A DNA stretch of 64,000 bases from Macrostomum hystrix (lineage: Eukaryota > Platyhelminthes > Macrostomidae). Where the stretch lies: NCBI GenBank assembly GCA_950097015.1, contig CATNEN010000001.1, forward strand, positions 10,934,001-10,998,000. Direction: 5' to 3'. The translations under genes and the position numbers were made by a program. The notes below the pieces were generated by a model. It was not told the DNA's origin and did no database searches. It saw nothing but the letters and a program-made list of their open reading frames with translations. Shown here piece by piece: positions 46,864-58,865 of this stretch (the stretch's first letter is position 1; the number at the start of each line of letters is the position of its first letter).

Positions 46864-49155
46864 ATGCCTTTCTACGCCGTTAAGCGCGGTTTAGTCACGG
46901 GCGTGTTTAACACCTGGCTGGAGTGCCAAGCTCAGGTGACAGGATTCGCAGGGGCCAGGTACAAGAAGTTCTCCACTGCTGAGGAGGCTCAGTGCTTCGT
47001 ATCGGCGCCGCACACGCCGCCTAGAGTGAGCTCCAGCGGCAAGTCAAAGGGACCGCCCACCATGGCAACCGTTGCTAAGGCAATTTCTAGCGGCTTCAAT
47101 TCGGGCAGCTTTGTTGCCGCCGTCTGTCAAGACGGAGCTGTAGTGGCTACGGTTGCTAAGCAGCAGAGGCAACAACCGCCGCAACAACAACAGCATCAGC
47201 AACCACAAAAGGTTTTCGTTGAAACTGCGTCTTTACATTTTTGTTGCAGACCATAATTCATGTCCTATTGAGCCATTTGAAATCCCCTCACTAGGCCACT
47301 CTCCCAGTTCCTTTATGTTCAATAGGCCCATCCAACCATTTTCAGAAATGCAACCCATAATCCTACAGTAACATCCACAAGATCCTTTAGGAGCACACAC
47401 TAGATCCTTCAGAAACACTGCTCAGGATCCTTCAAGAATAGTGCTCAGGATCTTTCAGAAGCACTGCTCAGGATGCCCCAGAAACACTGCTCAGGATCCT
47501 TCATAAAGACTGCTCAGGATCCATCAAAAGCACTGCTCAGGATCCTTCAGAAAGGCTGCTCAGGATCCATGATAAAGACTGCTCAGGATCCTTCATAAAG
47601 ACTGCTCAGGATCCATCAAAAGCACTGCTCAGGATCCTTCAGAAGGCTGCTCAGGATCCATGATAAAGACTGCTCAGGATCCTTCAGAAGGCTGCTCAGG
47701 ATCCATGATAAAGACTGCTCAGGATCCTTCAGAAGGCTGCTCAGGATCCATGATAAAGACTGCTCAGGATCCTTCAGAAAGACTGCTCAGGATCCCCATC
47801 AAAACCACTGCTCAGGATCCTTCAGAAAGGCTGCTCAGGATCCATGATAAAGACTGCTCAGGATCCATCAAAAACAGTGCTCAGGATCCTTCATAAAGAC
47901 TGCTCAGTATCCATCAAAACACTGCTCAGGATTCTTCAGAAACACTGCTCAGGATTCTTCAGAAACACTGCTCAGGATTCTTCTGAAACACTGCTCAGGA
48001 TCATTTAGGACCATTATCTAACCTAATCTAATCTCCTGGCAACAAAAAACTCACCTTTGTCAGGCAACAAAGCGCAAGCGGTCACCAACTCCGCCGCCAA
48101 CAGCGAATCCGCCGCTGATAGTGTACACAGACGGCGCCTGCCATAGCAACGGTCGCGACAACGCCCGGGCAGGCATAGGGGTGTACTTCGGCGACTCGCA
48201 TCCCTGGAATGTGGCTGAGCGGCATCCGGGCCGGCAGACTAACAATGCCGCTGAGATCGCCGCCGCCAAGAGGGCCGTTGAAATTGCCGAAAGAGAGGGC
48301 GTGGAAAATCTGGAGGTTTGATCTGGCCCCTTTTTCTTAGTATGAGATATGAGAATGTGAGACTAGATATCAAAATTGTTAGATTAGATATGAGATTGTG
48401 AGACTAGATATGGGAATGTGAGACTAGATATCAAGATTGTTAGGTTAGATATGAGATTGTGAGACTAGATATGGGAATGTGAGACTAGATATCAAGATTG
48501 TTAGGTTAGATATGGGAATTTTGCACTAGATATGAGATTGTGAGATTAGATATCAAGATTGTTGGATTAGATATGAGAATTTTGGACTAGATATGAGATT
48601 GTGAGATTAGATATAAAATTTGAGACTAGATATGAAACTTTTGGACTAGATATGAGATTGTGAGATTAGACATCACGATTGACAGACTACATATTAGACT
48701 GTGAGACAAGATAGAGTTGGTGAGACTGAGTATGAGATGTAGAGTTGATTTTGAATTAGATTTATCAAATAAGATTGAGACTTTGTTACTAGAGACATGT
48801 GCTGTGATGTCAGAATACGAGAGTTGTACGCCGCAGTGCAAAATGGGCTGAATAAGGCGAAACCTGTGAATTTCAGGTGCGCACAGACAGCCAGTTTCTG
48901 ATCAGCTGCCTGACTGCCTGGCTGCCGAAATGGCGCCGGAACGGCTTCCGCCTAGCCGACGGCGGCCCGGTGCGAGTCAGGCAGGAAGTCGAAGCCCTGG
49001 CCGACCTGCTGGAACAGACCAGGGTTCGGGTGCATTTTAGGCACGTTCGCGGCCACTCTGGTAACCATGGCAACGAGATGGCCGACCGGCTGGCCAATCA
49101 GGGCGCCGACGCGCCGTTGCTAGGCGACGGTGGCAACGGCGACGCTACTGTCTGA
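46864..49155 (+). CDS. RNASEH1: ribonuclease H1
   Basis: Three exons: 46864-47211, 48064-48315, 48877-49155, all joined in phase 0, giving 292 aa, close to the roughly 286 aa of vertebrate RNase H1. It degrades the RNA strand of RNA:DNA hybrids in nucleus and mitochondria. Residues 1-45 ([35 protein letters not shown]) are the hybrid-binding domain. A Gln-rich linker follows. The catalytic domain starts near 134 with all expected residues: D139 (YTDGAC), E180 (NNAAEIAA), D204 (TDSQF), H260 (RGHSG), D270 (NEMADRLA). ATG 46864 aligns with the domain start; the exon opens at an acceptor (CATTGCAG, 46817), so an upstream 5' exon or spliced leader is likely. Upstream in-frame codons could encode a targeting extension only from a non-ATG start. 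Confidence 0.95.
47390..48015. repeat. tandem array, about 21-24 bp unit, RNase H1 intron 1
   Basis: Irregular copies of ACTGCTCAGGATCCTTCAGA and ACTGCTCAGGATCCATGATA; many units carry a GGATCC hexamer. Ends 50 bp before the acceptor at 48063. Confidence 0.92.
48340..48700. repeat. degenerate tandem array, RNase H1 intron 2
   Basis: Alternating GAGACTAGATATGGGAATGT, GATATCAAGATTGTTAGATT and GATATGAGATTGT blocks, roughly 18 bp subunits, decaying toward 48700. Confidence 0.85.
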
Positions 49156-49171
49156 TGACTGCGGCTTTGAG

Positions 49172-49173
49172 TG

Positions 49174-49208
<35 letters not shown>

Positions 49209-49210
49209 TA
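49172..49210. repeat. (TTGA)n microsatellite
   Basis: About eight perfect TTGA units just after the RNase H1 stop; an AATATTC/TTTATAAATA stretch follows. Confidence 0.9.
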
Positions 49211-49364
49211 TAAATATTCTGCCATGCCTTTATTCTCTGCGTCATTAACCCTACCTCCTCCTTTACCCTGATTCATTCTACAGTTCTCATCACTTGACTT
49301 TCTAGTCTTAGCACGCTACTCTGCACCCTCTAAGGTCTTGTCTGCTCTCAATTGTCTACTCCAT

Positions 49365-50450
49365 ACCCCACCTCTACCAATAATCTACTCTCTACTCCAC
49401 CTCTACCAATAATCTACTCTCTACTCCACCTCTACCAATAATCTACTCTCTACTCCACATCTATCAATCTACTCTCTACTCCACATCTACCAGTCTACTC
49501 TCTACTCCACATCTATCAATCTACTCTCTACTCCACATCTATCAATCTACTCTCTACTCCACATCTACCAGTCTACTCTCTACTCCACATCTATCAATCT
49601 ACTCTCTACTCCACATCTATCAATCTACTCCTACTCCACATCTATCAATCTACTCTCTACTCCAACATCTGCTAATCTACTCTCTACTCCACATCTATCA
49701 ATCTACTCTCTACTCCAACATCTGCTAATCTACTCTCTACTCCACATCTATCAATCTACTCTCTACTCCAACATCTGCTAATCTACTCTCTACTCCAACA
49801 TCTACCAATCTACTCTCTACTCCACATCTACCAATCTACTCTCTACTCCACATCTACCAATCTACTCTCTACTCCACATCTACCAATCTACTCTCTACTC
49901 CAAATCTGCTAATCTACTCTCTACTCCAAATCTGCTAATCTACTCTCTACTCCAAATCTGCTAATCTACTCTCTACTCCAAATCTGCTAATCTACTCTCT
50001 ACTCCAAATCTGCTAATCTACTCTCTACTCCAAATCTGCTAATCTACTCTCTACTCCACATCTACCAATCTACTCTCTACTCCACATCTACCAATCTACT
50101 CTCTACTCCACATCTACCGATCTACTCTCTACTCCAAATCTGCTAATATACTCTCTACTCCACATCTACCAATCTACTCTCTACTCCACATCTACCGATC
50201 TACTCACTACTCCAAATCTGCTAATATACTCTCTACTCCACATCTACCAATCTACTCTCTACTCCACATCTACTAATCTACTCTCTACTCCACATCTACC
50301 AATCTACTCTCTACTCCACATCTACCAATCTACTCTCTACTCCACATCTACTAATCTACTCTCTACTCCACATCTACCAATCTGCTCTCTACTTCACATC
50401 TGCCAATCTACTCTCTACTCCAAATCTACCAATCTACTCTCTAATCTCTA
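49365..50450. repeat. tandem array, 25-26 bp unit
   Basis: About 42 copies of CTACTCTCTACTCCACATCT followed by ACCAAT, ATCAAT or GCTAAT. Runs of one variant (AAATCTGCTAAT at 49900-50045) show local homogenisation. Confidence 0.95.
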
Positions 50451-50716
50451 CACTATTTTATTTTTCTAGTTCTAGTTTACTCTCGTCTGCAACTAGTAAA
50501 TGAACCGGTACCAACGCTAAATCACATCTATTAGATTGCGGAACATGCAGAATTAGACAAGTTTCATCATCGATCATTGCAATACTTACTAAATATTTTT
50601 ATCAATCCATTCTATTTTTCTACTCGTATCGGTAGTTATAACAGGCCAATTCTGGCTGCTAATACAATGCAGTATCTGTTGCTGTTATTTGTAAAGGCTT
50701 ATGTCACCTGTTGTTA

Positions 50717-50936
50717 ATAATAATGATAATAATTATTGATTGCACCTGCCTGGACTGGACTGGGGAGCGCGCCTCACCCAACCTCAATCATCCATTTAAC
50801 AGCTGGGTTAACTGAAGCAACGCTGAGTTTAAGTGTCTTGCTAAAGCACACAAATTGTTACAGTTGAGTCGGGAATCGAACCCCCGACCTTCAAATCGTG
50901 AATGCGACACCCTAACCACTAGGCTACGACCCCCAG
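50717..50936 (-). mobile_element. full-length tRNA-derived SINE, family B
   Basis: On the minus strand: A-box region GTAGCCTAGTGGTTAG, B-box GGGTTCGATTCC, then ACAATTTGTGTGCTTTAGCA, CAGTTAACCCAGCTG, CCCAGTCCAG and an (AAT)n-type tail. TGTTGTTA flanks both sides (50709-50716, 50937-50944), a target-site duplication. It defines the head that the two LEO1-intron copies lack. 50451-50708 and 50945-51130 show no gene. Confidence 0.88.
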
Positions 50937-51130
50937 TGTTGTTAGCAATAATCATGAAGCTATTTATATGAATTATAATTGTATAAATATATATTCAAGT
51001 ATGATTAAGTACAGATTTTTCTATCGTGTTGTTACTTAGTTCTCATTTAATACTATTAGCACTAATCCAATGGTTTCTGTAGGGTGGGACTTCCAATGCT
51101 TCAACTTGTCAAAAAAAACTATTTTTTCAG

Positions 51131-54100
51131 GCGTTCTCTCAGGAAGGCGGGCTCGACCTGTACAACTCGGTGTCTGCCGGGCCGGATTCTCTGCAGCTGC
51201 TGGACAGCGGCGAGTGCCTTTTCCTGGCTGCGGCTCATCGCACCTGCGCCAACCTGCTGGTGCTGGATAGGCGCGGCCAGGTGCTGCAGCAGAGACAGGC
51301 GAGTTCCGACACCTCACACTGGCGCTGGATTTTTAATCCAGTTCAACTTCATTTAATTCCATCCTATTCTAATCCGTTCCGATCTATTCAATTCCAATCC
51401 AATCCACTCCATTCCAATCCAAAAAATTCCAATCCAATCCATTCCATTCCAATCTATTCCAATCCAATTCAACAAATTCCAATCCAATCCATTCCATTCC
51501 GATCTATTCCAATGCAATCCATTCCAATCCATTCCAATCCAATCCATTCCAATCCAATCCAACAAATTCCAATCCAATCCATTCCATTCCAATTGTAGCA
51601 GACCTCTCAGCTCTCTCTCTCTATTTATTGGATTTGGGATTGGTGAGCTGAGTATTTGGGGGGGATGGTAGCGTAATTTATGAGGATGAGAGTAGGTATC
51701 TTCCACGAGTTCGGGTATACCCAAGGTAGCGCTAATGCCCGAGCGGCAAGACACTAGCTACTAAGGGGAACGGAATTTACTGCTGCTGGCACGAGGGCTA
51801 AGGTTACTGATCTGGGGCACACAGTCCGTGGGGCGTATTAGGATGGATTGAAGTTGCCTAGTGAGCGCTTTCACACTCTCACTTATTTTCTTCTATGGAG
51901 TCCGGGATTAGTATAATCTCATAAGGAGGATATAGGCTGAGTTTGGGACTTCAGGGGGGTATTTAGGGACTTCAGGTGGATTTCAGATAGACTTCAGGTG
52001 GATTGTAGGCAGGATTTTAGGATGGTATACCGGGATTTCAAAAGGATCGTAGGGTGGGTTTGGGTAAGGAAGGCCGACGAGAGATCTTTTGGGAGAGGAT
52101 TGGGAAGGTAAAGGAATTTAACTGTTATTCCTATTAGGAAAATGACTGAGGAACTCGGTTTATTTAACAGCAAAACACGGAAATAAGTAGGAAATGTTAT
52201 TGCTTGAGTTTATTATCGCTGAGAACGGGGGGAAGTCGGTTATCAGAGGGTTTAACATCGCATTGCATATATACACAAAAATGGGGTGGGTGCATAACCA
52301 GCAGGGGCGCATATAACGAGCAACGAGCGCTGCGTGATAAAACGATTAAAAGTTAGAGCATAAAAATGGCGGGAATTTAAATGATAAAAATCCTAATTTC
52401 TACACTGCCTCACAATCTATTCCATTCCAATCCATCCCAATCCATTCCAATCTATTCCATTCCATTCCAATCTATTCCATTCCAATCCATTCCAATCCAT
52501 TCCATTCCATTCCAATCCATCCCAATCCATTCCAATTCAATCCAATCCATCCCAATCCATTCCAATCTATTCCATTCCATTCCAATCTATTCCATTCCAT
52601 CCCAATCCAATCCAATCCATTCCATTCCAATCCATTCCAATCCATCCCAATCCAATCCAATCCATTCCATTCCAATCTATTCCATTCCAATCCATTCCAA
52701 TCCATCCCAATCCAATCCAATCCATTCCATTCCAATCCATTCCAATCCATCCCAATCCAATCCAATCCATTCCATTCCAATCCATTCCAATCCATCCCAA
52801 TCCATTCCAATCCAATCCATTCCAATCCAATCCAATCCATCCCAATCCATTCCAATCTATTCCATTCCATTCCAATCTATTCCATTCCAATCCATTCCAA
52901 TCCATCCCAATCCAATTCAATCCATTCCATTCCAATCCATTCCAATCCATCCCAATCCATTCCAATCCAATCCATTCCAATCCAATCCAATCCAATCCAT
53001 TCCATTCCAATCCATTCCAATCCATCCCAATCCATTCCAATCCAATCCATTCCAATCCAATCCAATCCATCCCAATCCATTCCAATCTATTCCATTCCAT
53101 CCCAATCCATTCCATTCCAATCCATTCCAATCCATCCCAATCCAATCCAATCCATTCCATTCCAATCCATTCCAATCCATCCCAATCCATTCCAATCCAA
53201 TCCATTCCAATCCAATCCAATCCATCCCAATCCATTCCAATCTATTCCATTCCATTCCAATCTATTCCATTCCAATCCATCCCAATCCAATTCAATCCAT
53301 TCCATTCCAATCCATTCCAATCCATCCCAATCCATTCCAATCCAATCCATTCCAATCCAATCCAATCCATCCCAATCCATTCCAATCTATTCCATTCCAT
53401 TCCAATCCAATCCATTCCAATCCAATCCAATCCATCCCAATCCATTCCAATCTATTCCATTCCATTCCAATCTATTCCATTCCAATCCATTCCAATCCAT
53501 CCCAATCCAATTCAATCCATTCCATTCCAATCCATTCCAATCCATCCCAATCCATTCCAATCCAATCCATTCCATTCCAATCTAATACATTCCAATCCAT
53601 TCCAATCCAATCCATTCCATTCTAATCTATTCCATTCCAATCCAATCCATTCCATTCCAATCTATTCCAATTCAATCCGTTCCAATCTATTCCAATCCAA
53701 CAAATTCCAATCTAACAAATTCCAATCCAACAAATTACAATCCAACAAATTACAATCCAACAAATTCCAATCCAATCCAATCCAGGTGGCTCCCCAGCCG
53801 GACGGTGTGACCTCGAGCGTCTCCACGGCCCCCCTGCTGCAGTGCCGCCTGGTGTCCGCCAACAGTCGCCACTTCCTGGTCCTGCTGACTCATCGGTCCG
53901 CCCAGTTCTTCGACGCCGATGGCACCGCCCTGCTGCTCTGCCACACAGTCAAAGGCGCCGCCGCGGCCGCCTCGCTGCCGTTGAAAGGTGTCTGCGGCCT
54001 GCCTGAGGCTGGCATCCTGTGCGTCGGCTCCGCCACCGGCGAGCTGCTGATTTTCGACTGTCCGCCAGGAGCCGGCCCGCTGTCATATCGCGGCAATCAG

Positions 54101-55825
54101 CCACTGGACGGTGCCAGTTCCTCCGTCAGCGTCCTGGTCTCGCTGGAGAATTCGCCGATTGGTGTCGGCGGCTTCGCTGCCGGCTTCGCAGACGGTCTCA
54201 TCTGCGTTGGCGCGATCAGCAGCGGCGGCAAGGCGCGAGTGCTGGCCAAGTGTCAGGCCGGAGCTGGCGCCGGCTGGCCTGTCAACGCGCTGGGACTGTT
54301 CAACGAAGGCGAGTACCTGATGGCCGGCTGCGGTGACGGCGGCCTGCGGGCCTTCCGCTGCGAAGGACTGGAGGTGATTCGATGCTTGACTCCTGGATAA
54401 ATTCAATTCAATACTTGCTCTGCTATGGGTTGAAGTCTCCGGGTAGGGTCACGAGTTCGAATCTGAAATGAGAACGAATTTTAATATAGTAAACTATCTT
54501 ATCTAAATGAGTATTATAATAATAATAATTGCAGGAGGGCTGCGGGCAATGGCACATCATTTAGTGACACTAGACCCGCAGCCAGCGAGAAGGCAATTCT
54601 GTCCAATTTCGCTGACTCCTGAGCACACACTCACACAGACTTTTTCATCGTCAGGCAGTGTACACTCTCACTGTGCCTTGGAGGTTTGCCCTCACATGCG
54701 TAACTTGCACGACAAGCCCCCAAGCCTTCTCTCCGCGGCTGCGCCCCAAATAAACGTGGCCTCGCCGCGGAATCGAACTTAGGGACCGTGGTGCCACTCA
54801 CCCCTTAAATAATTATCAAGTTCTATCCATTGGCTTTATATTTATAAGAGACAAATGGATCATCAAATCCTTCTCACCTGTCTAGCTGATGGCAGAAATC
54901 GGCGCCCACGCTCGCCTCATCACCGGCCTAGCCGTGTGCGACAAGACCGGCCTAATGATCACCTGCAGCGAGGATACCTCGTTCCGCGCCTGGCAGCTAT
55001 CCGACGAGGGTGGAAACCTGCTGGTTAGTGATCATGCTGTTCTCAAACCCTGTTTCCTAGTAGTTAGGACCTAACTACGACACTAAATACACACGGTGCT
55101 TTAAAACATGATAGTTTTTTAAAAAGAAAAGCATTTGTTTATTATCTTTGTGAAGTTGTCAATCCGATATGTGTTGAAAAGATACAACTACTGTCACCCA
55201 AAACAGGATTTGAATATTCTTCCGATATAGTAAAATTATGTTAAAACGTAACTGCATTCATTCATTAATTGGGGGTTCGGTGGCAGAGCGGTTATCGCGT
55301 TTGCCTCTCGCACCAAGGTCCGTAAGTTCGATTCCACTGCGAGGCCACATTTATTTGGGGCGCAGCCGCGGAGAGAAGGCTTGGTGGCTTGTCGTGCAAT
55401 TTACGCCATCGAGGGCCAACCTCCAAGGCACAGTAGGCACCGCCTGACACGCACACCTGTGTGCGTGTGTGCTCAGGAGTCAGCGTTGTGGGCAGAATTG
55501 CCTCCTCGCTGGCTGCGAGTCGAGTGTCACCAAATGATGCATGTTTAGAAAAAAGCATCTTCTGCTGTCCGATATGTATCGAAAAAAACTAAAATTTGAA
55601 GATCAAATGCATCAGAATTACGAATCTCCCATCCGATATGAATCGAATGAATGAACAAATCGAATCACAATTTACTGCCCATCGCGAATGCTCCAGATCA
55701 AGCACCTGAGCTGCACGGTGGTGCCCAACCAGATGCTGCAGGGCTGCGCCTTCATGCTGTCGGACCGTCGGCTGCTGACCGTGGCCTTCGAGAGCAACGA
55801 GATTCGAATCTTTGTGCGCAAATAA
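51131..55825 (+). CDS. WDR54: WD-repeat protein, WDR54-like (first exon not found)
   Basis: Visible exons 51131-51298, 53786-54373, 54886-55023, 55697-55825 all join in phase 0 and give 340 aa, about the size of human WDR54 (334). Seen: WD-type beta-propeller motifs such as ILCVGSATGELLIFDCP, EYLMAGCGDGGLRAF, IGAHARLITGLAV with CSEDTSFRAWQLS, and the final FESNEIRIFVRK. The INAHAR..SAGEDTFVHIW region of WDR54 is the closest match I know; WDR54 is a poorly understood WD40 scaffold linked to receptor signalling. Exon 51131 opens at TATTTTTTCAG with no ATG, so a short upstream exon (or spliced start) is missing. Intron 1 starts with a GC donor (CAG|GCGAGT) and is 2.5 kb of mainly CCATT-type repeat. 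Introns 2 and 3 each carry a SINE. Family WD40 is sure; WDR54 is probable. Confidence 0.8.
51360..51597. repeat. pentamer satellite (ATTCC)n, first block
   Basis: Mix of CCATT, CCAAT and CTATT pentamers, with AACAAATTCC interruptions, in WDR54-like intron 1. Confidence 0.92.
51598..52414. other. unique intron sequence between two satellite blocks
   Basis: 51600-52400 is not repetitive and has no recognised exon; GGGGGG and CAGGTGGATT-type short repeats at 51940-52020. It may be an insertion splitting one pentamer array. Confidence 0.45.
52415..53783. repeat. pentamer satellite (ATTCC)n, second block, 1.4 kb
   Basis: CCATT, CCAAT and CCCAAT pentamers arranged in higher-order blocks (the same 100-200 bp succession recurs at about 52640, 52800, 52990, 53170, 53300). 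It decays to AACAAATTCC units at 53700-53770 and runs into the acceptor TCCAATCCAG at 53785. Open frames on both strands (Ile/Pro/Ser or Trp/Asp/Gly) are artefacts of five-base periodicity. Confidence 0.95.
54420..54475 (+). repeat. tRNA-like relic in WDR54-like intron 2
   Basis: Holds a B-box-like GAGTTCGAATCTG and little else of a tRNA or SINE. Confidence 0.35.
54514..54804 (-). mobile_element. tRNA-derived SINE, family A, copy 3 (internally deleted)
   Basis: Tail (ATAATAATAATT), body and B-box (minus AGTTCGATTCC with one change) are present. The segment between the B-box and A-box present in copies 2 and 4 is missing, so the promoter is broken. Lies in WDR54-like intron 2, antisense. Confidence 0.85.
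55268..55545 (+). mobile_element. tRNA-derived SINE, family A, copy 4
   Basis: Best preserved head: A-box TGGCAGAGCGG (about 55281) and B-box AGTTCGATTCC (about 55325). The body is shorter in the CACCTGTGTG region and the 3' end stops at CCAAATGATG without the TGCAGCCCTCCTGCAAT segment and tail. Lies in WDR54-like intron 3, sense. Confidence 0.87.
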
Positions 55826-56287
55826 TGCCGGCTGAAATTATCCTACTAGGTGGAGGCGGAAAATTCACAACTAACTGTTCCTTTGGCTTTTTCTGCAATA
55901 ATTGTTTTTGTTAGTTTTGTTCTGACATTCTCTCGTTTTTTCGTGTTCACAAATTTCGTGTTCACAAATAGCTTTGCTATTTTGTTCGGGCTGTGTGTCT
56001 GAAATCAAGTTTTCTAGATTTCGTTCTAGATTATTTTGAACTTTTAGAATCTTGTACTAGTTTTACATTTTCACCTGTTTTAATCCGTCCGCAAAATAGT
56101 GGTGTGTTTTTTTAACTCAATAGAGTCACAACTCCTGTTTTATAATCAATACTTTTTTCTAACTTTTCTTATAACAAAATAATACGATCAAGACTGAGGA
56201 TTACAAAATACCGCTACAGCTTAAAATAAATGTTTTTAATAGTTAAATTGTTGTTACTTTCTAAATCAAGCGAAACTTTCTAATTCT
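55826..56287. other. 3' flank of the WDR54-like gene
   Basis: AT-rich, no exon. Probably includes the 3' UTR; AATAAA-like TAAAATAAA at about 56221-56229. Confidence 0.45.
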
Positions 56288-56450
56288 ACGATGAGTAGAG
56301 AATGAGTCGTTGAGTAGAGAATGAGTCGTTGAGTAGAGAATGAGTCGTTGAGTAGAGAATGAGTCGTTGAGTAGAGAATGAGTCGTTGAGTAGAGAATGA
56401 GTCGTTGAGTAGAGAATGAGTCGACGAGTAGAGAATGAGTCGATAAGTTA
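56288..56450. repeat. tandem array, 19 bp unit
   Basis: Eight copies of GAGTAGAGAATGAGTCGTT, nearly identical; the last two vary (GTCGACGA, GTCGATAA). Confidence 0.95.
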
Positions 56451-56664
56451 GAGAAAGGGACACAGGCCCAAACGGGAGGACTCAAAGTCTGATCAGTCAA
56501 AACCGAGTGGCAGAAATAAGTAACAGCACCAGCACTATGGTTGCTATGGAACGCTTTCTATAAATGAATGTTTGTTAAACCACGGTAAGATAAACTTGCA
56601 TTACAGCCAGTATAGAATCTCATCACACTTTGGAATCAACAAGAAGTTGACAGAAGCAACAACA

Positions 56665-57680
56665 GGAGACACCTGTCTAACCTTAGACACACATGTCTAA
56701 AAGTAGGCACACCTGTCTAACAGCAGGCACACCTGCCTAACAGCAGGCACATTTCTCTAACAGTAGGCACACCTGCCTAACCTTAGACACACATGTCTAA
56801 CAGTAGGCACACCTGTCTAACAGCAGGCACACCTGTCTAACAGCAGGTAAACCTGTCTAACAGTAGGCACATTTCTCTAACAGTAGGCACACCTGTCTAA
56901 CAGCAGGCACACCTGTCTAACAGTAGGCACACCTGTCTAACAGCAGGCACACCTGTCTAACAGTAGGAACATTTCTCTAACAGTAGGCCCACCTGTCTAA
57001 CAGCAGGCACACCTAACAGTAGGTACACCTGTCTAACAGTAGGCCCACCTGTCTAACAGCAGGCCCACCTGTATAACAGCAGGCACACCTGTCTAACAGT
57101 AGGCCCACCTGTCTAACAGCAGGCCCACCTGTATAACAGCAGGCACACCTGTCTAACAGCAGGCACACCTGTCTAACAGTAGGTACACCTGTCTAACAGT
57201 AGTCACATTTGTCTAACAGCAGGTAAACCTGTCTAACAGTAGGCACATTTCTCTAACAGTAGGCACACCTGTCTAACAGTAGGCACACCTGTCTAACAGT
57301 AGGCACATTTCTCTAACAGTAGGCACACCTGTCTAACAGCAGGCACATTTCTCTAACAGTAGGCACACCTGTCTAACAGTAGGCACACCTGTCTAACAGC
57401 AGGTAAACCTGTCTAACAGTAGGCACATTTCTCTAACAGTAGGCACACCTGTCTAACAGCAGGCACACCTGTCTAACAGTAGGCACATTTCTCTAACAGT
57501 AGGCACACCTGTCTAACAGTAGGTACACCTGTCTAACAGTAGGCACATTTCTCTAACAGTAGGTACACCTGTCTAACAGTAGGCACATTTGTCTAACAGT
57601 AGGCACACCTGTCTAACAGTAGGCACACCTGTCTAACAGTAGGCACATTTGTCTAACAGCAGGTACAACTGTCTAAAAGT
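56665..57680. repeat. tandem array, 20 bp unit, TGTCTAACAG core
   Basis: About 50 copies of CCTGTCTAACAGTAGGCACA (variants CAGCAGG, GGCACATTTCTCTAACAG). Its first 12 bases equal those of the 10765 array unit. Confidence 0.95.
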
Positions 57681-58344
57681 TAAACTAACTTTATAGAAAC
57701 ACGGTCCTTTATAGGACAGAAAAACTTTCCGGTAAAATCAAATGGCCTATTATAGATGCGTTAAACTACGAAGTATTAGAAATTCATACCTATCTAATAT
57801 ATGCACCTGCTTATATTTTTTCCGTTTAAGTGCTGCAGATTTACAGTATTATGCAGTGCAGTACAGTTCTGGAAACGTGAGTTCTGAACTCTAACGTGAA
57901 CTAACCGTGAGGCGCGAGTACTTTCTCTAATCAATCGGTCTACTGCTATCGCTGCTAGCATCACCCGATTTATCTATTTGTCTTTAGTCATCTTTACTTC
58001 ATTGGTAAAATGTTGAAACAATTCAAGTCCATAGAATGGAAATCTGAAGTGAGATTCAGTGAGTATAGTTAACTAGATAGTTAAGAGGTTTGTATGCACA
58101 GTTGCACAGATCTGCAACGCATGCATTTAAATTTCCTGAAATAGAAAACTGAATTCAAGAAAACTTACTGAGCAGTTTTTTTATTTTCTTTTGTTCCTTT
58201 TAATGTTTGCTCAGCTTTTCAAGCTTTGGTAGGCTACGAAGTATGTTCTTGAATCAATAATCGATTGTTTGAAGCGGCTAACCAATGGATTTTAGTACGG
58301 CCATCAATTGGCAAAGTTCTGGTATAGACGTGATGAAGATTAAC
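57681..58344. other. unique spacer
   Basis: No gene, RNA or repeat recognised. Confidence 0.5.
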
Positions 58345-58865
58345 AACACTGGCGGCTAGGCCTTTGATGATGCCGACTGCAATGAATCTACACTGACAGC
58401 TAGGCCTTTGATGATGCTGACTGCAATGAATCTACACTGACAGCTAGGCCTTTGATGATGCCGACTGCAATGAATCTACACTGACAGCTAGGCCTAGTTG
58501 ATGATGCCGACTGCAATGAATCACACTGACAGCTAGGCCTTTGATGATGCCGACTGCAATGAATCTACACTGACAGCTAGGCCTTTGATGATGCCGACTG
58601 CAATGAATCTACACTGACAGCTAGGCCTTTGATGATGCCGACTGCAATGAATCGACACTGACAGCTAGGCCTTTGATGATGCCGACTGCAATGAATCGAC
58701 ACTGACAGCTAGGCCTTTGATGATGCCGACTGCAATGAATCTACACTGACAGCTAGGCCTTTGATGATGCCGACTGCAATGAATCTACACTGACAGCTAG
58801 GCCTTTGATGATGCCGACTGCAATGAATCTACACTGACAGCTAGGCCTTTGATGATGCCGACTTA
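58345..58865. repeat. tandem array, 44 bp unit
   Basis: Twelve copies of a 44 bp unit (CTAGGCCTTTGATGATGCCG then ACTGCAATGAATCTACACTG and ACAG), over 95% alike by eye. Confidence 0.95.

Noticed and set aside
51070-51130. Start codon of the WDR54-like gene at the ATG at 51070
   Set aside because: That frame is not continuous with the frame of the WD exon, which begins cleanly after TATTTTTTCAG at 51131.
51355-53783. Human contamination because of (ATTCC)n
   Set aside because: The repeat lies between exons of one invertebrate-type gene that join in frame, and shows local intermediates such as AACAAATTCC.
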